Positions 1 to 5,258 of a stretch of DNA of 5,258 nucleotides are shown piece after piece. Origin of the DNA: Symbiobacteriaceae bacterium. Lineage in GTDB: Bacteria; Bacillota_E; Symbiobacteriia; Symbiobacteriales; Symbiobacteriaceae. The translations under genes were made by a program, and so were the position numbers. Numbering within the stretch: position 1 is the first letter of the stretch; each line of letters starts with the position of its first letter. The stretch covers positions 1-5,258 of the forward strand of contig DAHVXO010000297.1 of assembly GCA_027356675.1 (NCBI GenBank). Reading direction: 5' to 3'. The notes beneath the pieces are model-generated. The model searched no databases. It had not been told where the DNA came from and worked only from the letters and a program-made list of their open reading frames with translations.

Positions 1-72
1 GGGGATAGTTCACCCTGCTACAATTATGCTCAGATCCGACCCAACAGGACACATATTTCGACAATCTGGACA

Positions 73-102
73 TTGAAAAAGATGTTAGTCATGGCTTATA
101 AT
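73..102 (+). promoter_or_regulatory. Predicted sigma-A/sigma-70 promoter of the operon
   Basis: A -35 element TTGAAA (73-78) and a perfect -10 TATAAT (97-102) are separated by 18 bases, in a locally AT-rich stretch that contrasts with the GC-rich genes downstream. Transcription would begin near 108-110, giving a leader of about 50 bases before the epimerase start. No other comparable promoter is visible between the later genes, so the whole cluster is probably read from here. This is a sequence match only. Confidence 0.7.
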
Positions 103-107
103 TATAA
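96..107. repeat. 12-bp perfect palindrome covering the -10 box
   Basis: TTATAATTATAA is its own reverse complement and contains TATAAT on both strands (97-102 on plus, 106-101 on minus). It could be a symmetric bidirectional -10 element or an operator half-overlapping the promoter. The AT-rich composition makes a chance palindrome possible. Confidence 0.5.
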
Positions 108-128
108 CTTAGATCAGTTGATTACCAA
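101..128 (-). promoter_or_regulatory. Possible divergent minus-strand promoter
   Basis: On the minus strand, TTGGTA (128-123) lies 16 bases upstream of TATAAT (106-101). The -35 matches TTGACA at four of six positions. A transcript would run leftward from about 95 out of the window. No convincing minus-strand coding region is visible in 1-94, so the target, if any, lies outside. Confidence 0.25.
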
Positions 129-148
129 GGCGAGTTCTGGCGGACCCA

Positions 149-155
149 GGGGGTG
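149..155 (+). promoter_or_regulatory. Ribosome-binding site of the epimerase gene
   Basis: GGGGGTG pairs with the 3' end of 16S rRNA (complement GGAGGTG) with a single G-U wobble. Eight bases separate the GGGGG core (149-153) from GTG at 162. The site overlaps the earlier GTG at 153, which argues against that upstream start. Confidence 0.5.
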
Positions 156-161
156 GAGCCC

Positions 162-1130
162 GTGCATGTGTTGGTGACTGGCGGTGCCGGGTTCATCGGC
201 GGCCAGACCTGTCGGCTGCTGCTGGCGGCGGGCCATCGCGTCTCCGTGGTGGACAACCTCACCACGGGCAGAGCCGAGAACGTGCCTGCGGCGGCGGAGT
301 TGATCGTCGCCGACGTGACTGACCCGGAGTTCGTGGGGGTCAGCGCCGACCTTCGTCCGGACGCTGTCGTGCATCTGGCGGTCCAGGTCACCGTTGCTCA
401 GTCGGTCGCCGACCCCCAGGGCGATGCACACACCAACATCGCAGGGACGCTGGGTGCGCTGGAAGCGGCACGGATGGGCGGCGCTCGGACCTTCATCTTC
501 GCATCATCGGCCGCTGTCTACGGTGTGCCGGAAGCCCTGCCGTTGACGGAATCGGCCATCGCCAAGCCGCTCTCGCCCTATGGTCTCTCGAAGCTGACGG
601 CGGAGTCCTACATCCGCATGTTCACCTCGGCACACGGCATGCGCCATGTGGTCCTGCGGCTGGCCAACGTTTATGGGCCCGGCCAATCCTCGGAGGGAGA
701 GGCCGGCGTGGTTGCGATTTTCTGCGACCGAGTCGCCCGTGGCCTTGCCCCGCTGATTCACGGCAACGGCGAGCAGACCCGGGATTTCATCTATGTGGCG
801 GATGTGGCGGGCGCCATCGGCCTCGCCCTCGGATCGGAGCGCCCCGCCGACACGTTCAACGTGGGTACCGGCAGTGCGATCACCATCAATCACCTGTGGC
901 AAACGGTGCGACACGCAGCGGCTGAAAGCGTCGGACCGGAGGGGGCGGAGGCGATTCGCCGCCTGACGGCTGGGTACGGCTCGGCCCGTGAGGGCGATAT
1001 CCACCATAGCTATCTCAGTAACCTGCGCATCCGGGAGCTGCTGGGGTGGCGACCGCAGGTCGAGCTGCATGACGGGCTCTCCCGCACGCTGAGCGTTCTA
1101 AGAGTTGGGGTTGCTGACAAGGCGGTGTGA
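162..1130 (+). CDS. NAD-dependent UDP-sugar 4-epimerase (GalE/PelX-like, extended SDR)
   Basis: Predicted cytoplasmic enzyme interconverting UDP-glucose/UDP-galactose or their N-acetyl forms. The protein is 322 residues, normal for the family. The Rossmann NAD-binding motif GGAGFIG is at residues 7-13, the ribose-binding acidic residue is D31 (VVDN), the catalytic Ser is in FASSAAVYG (113-121) and the YxxxK pair is Y140/K144. The REGDI motif near 276-280 is typical of GalE-type epimerases. The start GTG 162 is preferred because it sits 8 bases from the GGGGGTG site; GTG 153 would add three residues. The stop TGA abuts the start of the PelF-like gene, so the two are probably translationally coupled. 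Pel polysaccharide is rich in GalNAc, and a UDP-GlcNAc 4-epimerase (PelX) is known beside some pel operons; assigning that role here is inference. Substrate (acetylated or not) cannot be read from the sequence. Confidence 0.9.
   Translation: MHVLVTGGAGFIGGQTCRLLLAAGHRVSVVDNLTTGRAENVPAAAELIVADVTDPEFVGVSADLRPDAVVHLAVQVTVAQSVADPQGDAHTNIAGTLGALEAARMGGARTFIFASSAAVYGVPEALPLTESAIAKPLSPYGLSKLTAESYIRMFTSAHGMRHVVLRLANVYGPGQSSEGEAGVVAIFCDRVARGLAPLIHGNGEQTRDFIYVADVAGAIGLALGSERPADTFNVGTGSAITINHLWQTVRHAAAESVGPEGAEAIRRLTAGYGSAREGDIHHSYLSNLRIRELLGWRPQVELHDGLSRTLSVLRVGVADKAV
1119..1127 (+). promoter_or_regulatory. Ribosome-binding site of the PelF-like gene
   Basis: AAGGCGGTG differs from the ideal AAGGAGGTG at one base. 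It lies inside the last codons of the epimerase. Its GGCGG core (1121-1125) is 8 bases from GTG 1134 and 5 from TTG 1131, so GTG 1134 may be the true start. Confidence 0.5.
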
Positions 1131-2843
1131 TTGGTGCTCGACGTCATGCTTACAACCGAGGGCACCTATCCGTACAACCGGGGCGGTGTCGGCATCTGGT
1201 GCGATACGTTGGTGCAACGGATGGAGGGTGTGCGGTACCACGTCTTTGCCGTGGTCGCCAACCCGTTCGTGCCGATTCGCTTCCGTATGCCCAAGCAGCT
1301 GGCCTTCCACTCTGTGCCGCTCTGGGGCACCGAAGAACCGACCGAGCACCTGGACATGCCGTTCGCCGAGGTCTACGAAAAGAAACTGCGGACCACCGCG
1401 GCGGTGGTGCGCCAGGAGTTCTTGCCGCTCTTTGACCGGGTGCTGACCCAACTCTGGCTGCCTGAACCCGAGGGTGAAGGCTTCAGCCAGGCCATCTGGG
1501 AGATGCATCGCTTCTTTCAGCGCTATGACTACATGATCGCCCTCAAGTCCGAAGATGTGTGGGATCACTTCAAGCTGTCGGCCATCCGCCGGGGCCACCT
1601 GGGGTTGGGGCCCAAGCCCAGCATCCTGGACCTGCTCCATGGCCTCGGCTGGATCTACCGCTTCCTCACCGTCCTGACCTCTCCAGTCCCACGCATGGAC
1701 GTCAGCCACTCCTCGGCGGCGGCGTTTTGCGCCCTGCCGGCTGTCATCGCCAAGCTCGAGTATGGCACGCCGATGCTCTTGACCGAGCACGGCGTCTACC
1801 TGCGGGAGCAGTACCTGAGCATCGGCAAGTCGGACCTGAGCCCGTTCGGCAAGTCCTTCCTGTTGGGGCTCGTCGGATCGGTGACCCGCTCTGCGCTCTG
1901 GGCGGCGGACCAGGTCTCGCCCGTCGCCGCCTACAACTTCCGCTGGGAGTCCCGCCTGGGGGTGCCCGACCAGCGCTTGCAGGTGATCTACAACGGCGTG
2001 GATCCGGTCGTCTTCAAGCCCCGCCCCCGCCCGGAGGGTGCGCCACTCACGGTGGTCTCGGTGGCCCGAGTGGATCCAATCAAGGATCTGGAGACCTTGA
2101 TGCGGGCCGCTGCGGTGGTCACGCGGCGCCATCCGGACGTCAGGTTCGTCGTCTACGGCGGCATCAGCGTCCCGACCTATTACGAGAAGCTCCTCAAGGT
2201 GCGCGCCGAGCTGAAGCTCGAAGAAAAATTCATCTTTGCCGGCCACGTGGATTCGCCGGCGGCCGCGTATCAGAGCGGCGACATCGTGGCGCTCTCCAGC
2301 ATCAGCGAGGGTTTTCCCTACGCCGTCGTGGAGGCGATGATGTCTGGCCGGCCGGTGGTGGCCACCGATGTGGGCGGCACCAGCGAGGCCCTGAACGGGT
2401 TAGGCGTGCTGGTCCCACCGGGGCGGCCGGAGTCCATGGCCGAGGGCATTCTGCAACTGCTGGACGACCCAACCTTGCGCCGCCAGTTGGCCGAAGAAGC
2501 CTACGAGCGGGCATTGACCCATTTTACCGTCTCCCGTCAGGTCGAACTGTACCGCAAAAGTTACGACAAACTGGCCAGGCGGATCGAGTGGGTCACCGTC
2601 ATGCCATCCCTGTTGGGTCTGCACCTGGAGCGGGCAGAGGCGCTGCTGCTGCTGGGCGACGCCGAAGGCGCCATGGCGCAACTGGCGGCGGTTCTGACGA
2701 TGAATCCAGGCGGCTCTGCCGCTCCGCTTGTGCTCCTGCGCATGGCACGCGTCCATCTCGAACAGGGGAGGCTCGAGGAAGCCTGGCTGGCCAGCGAGCG
2801 GGCTGAAGCCCTCGCCCTCATCGTCGACCAAACCGCTGCATAG
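1131..2843 (+). CDS. pelF: PelF-like GT4 family glycosyltransferase with C-terminal TPR-like tail
   Basis: Predicted cytosolic glycosyltransferase that builds a Pel-type polysaccharide from UDP-sugars at the inner membrane. The N-terminal half has the PelF (DUF3492) signature: TEGTYPYNRGG at residues 9-19, and TEHGVYLRE at 218-226. The GT-B C-terminal domain shows NGVD (288-291), ARVDPIKD (312-319, with R313 and K318 in the donor phosphate site) and the retaining GT4 E-x7-E pair E393/E401 in SEGFPYAVVE, followed by GRPVVATDVGG (406-416). Pseudomonas PelF is about 507 residues; this one is 570. The extra part, about 490-565, is helical with two TPR-like helix pairs (around 497-526 and 531-562). 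Start TTG 1131 directly follows the epimerase TGA; GTG 1134 is equally possible and has better ribosome-site spacing. Other GT4 enzymes share the C-terminal motifs, but the N-terminal signature and the PelG-like neighbour support PelF. Confidence 0.88.
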   Translation: MVLDVMLTTEGTYPYNRGGVGIWCDTLVQRMEGVRYHVFAVVANPFVPIRFRMPKQLAFHSVPLWGTEEPTEHLDMPFAEVYEKKLRTTAAVVRQEFLPLFDRVLTQLWLPEPEGEGFSQAIWEMHRFFQRYDYMIALKSEDVWDHFKLSAIRRGHLGLGPKPSILDLLHGLGWIYRFLTVLTSPVPRMDVSHSSAAAFCALPAVIAKLEYGTPMLLTEHGVYLREQYLSIGKSDLSPFGKSFLLGLVGSVTRSALWAADQVSPVAAYNFRWESRLGVPDQRLQVIYNGVDPVVFKPRPRPEGAPLTVVSVARVDPIKDLETLMRAAAVVTRRHPDVRFVVYGGISVPTYYEKLLKVRAELKLEEKFIFAGHVDSPAAAYQSGDIVALSSISEGFPYAVVEAMMSGRPVVATDVGGTSEALNGLGVLVPPGRPESMAEGILQLLDDPTLRRQLAEEAYERALTHFTVSRQVELYRKSYDKLARRIEWVTVMPSLLGLHLERAEALLLLGDAEGAMAQLAAVLTMNPGGSAAPLVLLRMARVHLEQGRLEEAWLASERAEALALIVDQTAA

Positions 2844-2866
2844 CACTTGTCCCGTTATCCCTCGCA

Positions 2867-3511
2867 GTGGAGGTGAGGCGAACGTCGCACTATTTGACCC
2901 GCAGATTTCCGCAGACCCTCGGGGGTTTTAGCCCACCGGCTGTCCGTGCGGTCATTGCGGAGCTAAACGCGTACTATCAGGGGCAGGAAATTTCTCTGTC
3001 GGCCCACTTGCGAGACCTGGTCCAACTGGTCGACTGGTTGAAGCTGGCCGCTGAAGCGGTCGAGGGCGTTCTGACCATCGTCGCACCGGCAGTGCCCTCG
3101 GGACCGGCCGAAGGTGAGCAGACTGCGGCGACCTGGCACCCCGTGATGCCGTCACCCCCGGCCACGAAGTCCATGCGGCGGGCACTCATAGGGTACCGTC
3201 GGCGCGCCGTCCAGGCGGCGCTGGCGGTACTGTGCGAGCGCTGGGAGACGGAATTGGGTGTGCGCATCGCTGAGGCCGTGAAGCTGGAGGCCCAGCGGCT
3301 GGCCTATATGGGGCGGCTCTCGCGCGCCCGGCAGTACCTCAAGGAGGCGCAACTGAAACCGTTGGCGCCGGCAGCCCGCATTCATTCCATTGACAACGTG
3401 GTGCCGCTCAAGTCCCGTGAGGTCAAGGTCACCCTGCAGGTCCAGGCCGGGGCGGCCCCTGCAGGCTCCGGTGTGAAGCTGCTGCACGCTTGGCGGCCCG
3501 GCTCGGTGTAG
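2867..3511 (+). CDS. Hypothetical protein with DivIVA-like N-terminus
   Basis: A 214-residue soluble protein not recognised as a whole. Residues 14-37 align without gaps to the membrane-binding start of DivIVA (from memory of Bacillus subtilis DivIVA residues 13-36): F14, G20, aromatic F21, V26, I30 and Y37 occupy conserved positions. Leu18 sits where the membrane-inserting Phe17 lies; the neighbouring Arg18 is replaced by Gly19. A helix continues to about 72, then a Pro/Ala-rich linker (73-100), a second strongly helical, basic-to-amphipathic block (101-163) and a short basic beta-like tail. No membrane segment or signal peptide is seen. DivIVA proteins bind curved membrane at poles and septa and recruit partners, so a role in placing the polysaccharide machinery is conceivable but inferred. 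The start is uncertain: GTG 2867 overlaps a perfect ribosome-binding site, which is better spaced for ACG 2882; TTG 2894 is another option. It lies 23 bases after pelF. Confidence 0.7.
   Translation: MEVRRTSHYLTRRFPQTLGGFSPPAVRAVIAELNAYYQGQEISLSAHLRDLVQLVDWLKLAAEAVEGVLTIVAPAVPSGPAEGEQTAATWHPVMPSPPATKSMRRALIGYRRRAVQAALAVLCERWETELGVRIAEAVKLEAQRLAYMGRLSRARQYLKEAQLKPLAPAARIHSIDNVVPLKSREVKVTLQVQAGAAPAGSGVKLLHAWRPGSV
2869..2876 (+). promoter_or_regulatory. Perfect Shine-Dalgarno inside the annotated start of the DivIVA-like gene
   Basis: GGAGGTGA is fully complementary to the 16S rRNA 3' tail. It overlaps codons 1-4 if GTG 2867 is the start. The in-frame codon at the favoured 8-base spacing is ACG 2882, not a standard start. 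Confidence 0.5.
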
Positions 3512-3934
3512 GTGACCGAGGCGATCGAGTCCGGCGCCATGGCGGCGCCGGCGCACGGGGCGCAAGCCCGCCGGGCCGCGGGGACCCGTTCACTGGGTCG
3601 GATTCAGCTCGGCCGGGTCGACACCACCGAGGCGACGCCTGCCCAGGCTTACGCCCAGGTCTCAGCTTCAGCCGACCTGCCCGGCTGGCAGAGCCCGCCC
3701 CTGACCAGTTCCGAGGCCCAAGTTCAGGCTGGTCTCACGTCCCGCCTCGAGCTGCTCTTCCAGCGGTTCCTGGTGGGGAAGGCCCTGGGAGCGGACTTGA
3801 GTTTGCCTAACGGCACGGCGCTAGCCACCAAGGGCACGTTGATCACGCGCGATCTCGTCCGGCGGGCTGAGGAGGCTGGGGTGCTACCCGCCTTGATCGC
3901 CCACATGACCGTCCCGGGGGTGGCGGCGGATTAG
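3512..3934 (+). CDS. Small hypothetical protein with C-terminal KGT-x-IT domain
   Basis: A 140-residue protein of unknown function. Residues 1-75 are rich in Ala, Pro, Gln and Ser and probably disordered. Residues 80-132 form a compact unit: a helix (LLFQRFLVGK, 81-90), then beta-strand and turn with NGTALATKGTLIT (100-112) and a helix ending at HM (131-132). This resembles the small beta-rich unit with pattern 'G-x-x-(A/V)-x-D-(V/I)-x(3-4)-G-x-x-(L/I)-x-x-(K/A)-G-(T/D)-x-I-T' seen in RNA polymerase beta', ahead of some HD-GYP domains and in uncharacterised Bacillota proteins; the match is by eye. GTG 3512 follows the TAG of the previous gene with no gap and in the same frame, and its own TAG is followed in frame by the PelG-like gene. 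An in-frame ATG at 3539 is an alternative start but lies in a hairpin loop. Position suggests an accessory part of the polysaccharide complex; nothing in the sequence shows its activity. Confidence 0.65.
   Translation: MTEAIESGAMAAPAHGAQARRAAGTRSLGRIQLGRVDTTEATPAQAYAQVSASADLPGWQSPPLTSSEAQVQAGLTSRLELLFQRFLVGKALGADLSLPNGTALATKGTLITRDLVRRAEEAGVLPALIAHMTVPGVAAD
3531..3551. repeat. GC-rich inverted repeat (8-bp stem, 5-base loop)
   Basis: CCGGCGCC (3531-3538) and GGCGCCGG (3544-3551) are perfect reverse complements around the loop ATGGC. The hairpin lies 19 bases after GTG 3512, and the loop holds the in-frame ATG 3539. No T-run follows, so it is not an intrinsic terminator. It could slow early elongation or shield the ATG; chance is plausible in GC-rich coding DNA. 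Confidence 0.45.
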
Positions 3935-3935
3935 T

Positions 3936-3947
3936 GGGAGGTAAAGG
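3936..3947 (+). promoter_or_regulatory. Ribosome-binding site region of the PelG-like gene
   Basis: GGGAGGTAAAGG begins two bases after the TAG of the preceding gene. The GGAGG core (3937-3941) is 8 bases from in-frame ATC 3950. The nearest standard in-frame start, GTG 3962, is 20 bases away. Two further sites, GGGAGG (3981-3986, 11 bases before GTG 3998) and AGGTGATC (3996-4003, just before ATG 4004), leave the start ambiguous. Confidence 0.45.
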
Positions 3948-3961
3948 CCATCGTACAGGCA

Positions 3962-5258
3962 GTGGGCGGCGAAAGCCGGTGGGAGGCTCCGATCCAGGTG
4001 ATCATGAAAGGCGGCATCGTTCCTCACGATGCGCTGCACGTTACCGCACTGCTGGAGATGGGTGGCTGGAACGATCAGCGAGCCAACGCAGAATTTGGCT
4101 TTGACGATCTGTTCGAGATGGGCGAGGAGCTCCATCGGCAGATCGCCACGCGCATCGCTACCAAGACCTTCGCCGGACCGAATCCGCATCCATGGTATAA
4201 GTGGCTTGGGCTGGGCGTCCAGTATTACCTGCGCGGCCTCATGTTTGCCATGCCCATGGTGATCTCCATTGTCGCGATGCTGCTCCTCAAGTATTCGCTG
4301 TGGTCGTACGAAGGCTTCGGGCCGGAGCTCGCGACCGCCATCGCGATCAGCACCATGAGCAGCTTCCTGGCGACCGGCGGCTTCACTCAGGCCGTGGCTC
4401 GCCGCGGCCTTTTTTATATGTCCCAGAAGGAGTACACCCTCGCCCGCAGGTCCTCGATGAGCCTGCTGCTGGCCGGCATGGTGGCCGCGATTGTAGTGGG
4501 CGTGTTCTTTACCCTGGTCAACGCGATTGTGCCGTTCTTTCCCTGGCGGCTCATCCGCTTCGCAGTACCGTATTATCTCTTCCTCTGCCTGCTCTGGCTG
4601 TCCATCACCATTCTTTACATGATGCGGGAGGAGCTTCTCTTCACCGCCATCACCATCGCCGGGATCGTCGTGGTCTGGTACCTCTATTCTCGACTGCACT
4701 GGGCCATCGATCAGGCACAAATGGTGGGGCTCGGCATGGCGACGGCTATTAGCATGCTGGTGGGGCTCGGGCTCTTCTGGCGCCAGGAGCGACGAAGTGA
4801 TTCGGGGACGGGCGATGCACAGATGCCCCGCTGGTCTCAGGTCTCACGCCTGCTCGTGCCGTACTTCCTTTTTGGGACGCTGTATTTCGGTTTTCTCTTC
4901 CTGGATCGGCTGATTGCCTGGTCGGTACCGGCAGAGACGCATCCGTATCCGATCTGGTTTGATGGACCATACGAGCTTGGTCTCGACTGGGCGATTCTCA
5001 CCCTGATCTCACCGCTGGGGCTCTCCGAATTGTTCATCAACCTGTTCGCGTCCCGACTGACGTTCTGGCAGGCCGCCACGCCAGGCGCTGACTGGCGTGG
5101 CTTCAACAACCGCTTTCAGAAGGCGTACATGATCCAGTTGGGCTCGCTGTGGCTGATTTCGGCCCTGGGCGGCTGGCTGCTCTGGCTCTTCTTCGCACGG
5201 TTCCATGTCTTCAACTTGCTGGATGTAGCCCTGTTCCAGAATGCGGTGACCAATAAGG
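3962..5258 (+). CDS. pelG: PelG-like polysaccharide transporter, 3' end beyond the window
   Basis: Predicted inner-membrane protein of the MOP/flippase-like class that moves the Pel-type chain across the membrane with PelF. The frame is open with no stop from 3935 to the window end, giving at least 432 residues from GTG 3962. Hydrophobic segments fall at about residues 92-113, 123-141, 168-190, 200-220, 225-243, 254-274, 298-317, 344-364 and 390-411. A conserved-looking charged motif LDRLIAW (314-320, D315/R316) closes the seventh segment. About 90 soluble residues precede the first membrane segment; Pseudomonas PelG (456 residues, from memory) enters the membrane after about 20. The start is not settled: ATC 3950, GTG 3962, GTG 3998 and ATG 4004 are all possible, and the longest standard one is given. 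Identification rests on topology and on the upstream PelF; another polysaccharide flippase is the main alternative. Confidence 0.75.
   Translation, partial: MGGESRWEAPIQVIMKGGIVPHDALHVTALLEMGGWNDQRANAEFGFDDLFEMGEELHRQIATRIATKTFAGPNPHPWYKWLGLGVQYYLRGLMFAMPMVISIVAMLLLKYSLWSYEGFGPELATAIAISTMSSFLATGGFTQAVARRGLFYMSQKEYTLARRSSMSLLLAGMVAAIVVGVFFTLVNAIVPFFPWRLIRFAVPYYLFLCLLWLSITILYMMREELLFTAITIAGIVVVWYLYSRLHWAIDQAQMVGLGMATAISMLVGLGLFWRQERRSDSGTGDAQMPRWSQVSRLLVPYFLFGTLYFGFLFLDRLIAWSVPAETHPYPIWFDGPYELGLDWAILTLISPLGLSELFINLFASRLTFWQAATPGADWRGFNNRFQKAYMIQLGSLWLISALGGWLLWLFFARFHVFNLLDVALFQNAVTNK

Noticed and set aside
1..72. AT-rich left edge checked for the end of an upstream gene, a riboswitch or a small ORF
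   Set aside because: No open frame of useful length with a ribosome site is seen on either strand; only a lone TACAAT (19-24) without a visible -35.
1098..2246. Long minus-strand open frame of 382 codons opposite the PelF-like gene
   Set aside because: It is antisense to a clear GT4 enzyme with catalytic motifs, its product is low-complexity (His, Arg, Gly, Gln rich) without a recognisable domain, and such frames are common in GC-rich DNA.
1559..2806. Plus-strand open frame of 415 codons overlapping the PelF-like gene in another frame
   Set aside because: Its product is dominated by Arg, Gly, Ala and Pro, with no domain; the overlapping frame encodes conserved motifs.
2844..2866. Gap after the PelF-like gene examined for a terminator or internal promoter
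   Set aside because: The 23 bases contain no inverted repeat, T-run or promoter hexamers.
3433..3465. Two copies of the palindrome CCTGCAGG 25 bases apart
   Set aside because: They fall in coding sequence for different residues and fit ordinary Leu-Gln and Pro-Ala-Gly codons; no wider repeat surrounds them.
3884..4720. Minus-strand open frame of 278 codons opposite the PelG-like gene
   Set aside because: It gives a highly charged product, as expected from the complement of membrane-segment codons; the plus strand encodes regular hydrophobic segments.
4201..4752. Plus-strand open frame of 183 codons inside the PelG-like gene
   Set aside because: It is His/Arg-rich without a domain and lies in a different frame from the transmembrane protein.
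4833..4846. Tandem GGTCTCA repeat
   Set aside because: Only two 7-base copies, inside coding sequence of a cytosolic loop; likely chance.

Overview
The window looks like the start of an exopolysaccharide operon from a GC-rich bacterium. All confident genes lie on the plus strand and are packed end to end. Two are recognisable as the cytoplasmic glycosyltransferase and the polytopic membrane transporter of Pel-type polysaccharide synthesis (PelF and PelG). They are preceded by a UDP-sugar 4-epimerase that could supply the activated sugar. A near-consensus housekeeping promoter, Shine-Dalgarno sites, frequent GTG/TTG starts and a DivIVA-like small protein fit a high-GC member of the Bacillota or a neighbouring lineage such as Chloroflexota. 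The lineage is an inference and is weakly held.

Layout. Positions 1-161 are AT-rich and non-coding; they hold a sigma-A/sigma-70 type promoter (73-102) whose -10 lies in a perfect 12-bp palindrome. An NAD-dependent epimerase follows (162-1130), then a PelF-like GT4 glycosyltransferase with an extra C-terminal TPR-like tail (1131-2843). Two small genes come next: one with a DivIVA-like N-terminus (2867-3511) and one with a disordered N-terminus and a small C-terminal domain of a G-x-x-x-x-x-KGT-x-IT type (3512-3934). Last is a PelG-like membrane protein with a long cytosolic N-terminal extension, cut off by the end of the window (about 3962 to beyond 5258).

How they may work together (inference): the epimerase makes UDP-Gal/UDP-GalNAc type donors, PelF polymerises them at the inner face of the membrane, and PelG moves the chain across. 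In the classical Gram-negative operon PelD and PelE assemble and regulate this complex and pelF and pelG are adjacent. Here neither PelD nor PelE is visible; two unfamiliar small proteins sit between pelF and pelG, and PelF carries its own TPR-like tail. The small proteins are therefore candidates for scaffold, localisation or regulatory parts of a variant Pel system.

The gene junctions are unusual. Epimerase and pelF share one frame with only a TGA between them. The last three genes share another frame and are separated by only two TAG codons. In several cases the best ribosome-binding site points to a non-standard start codon.
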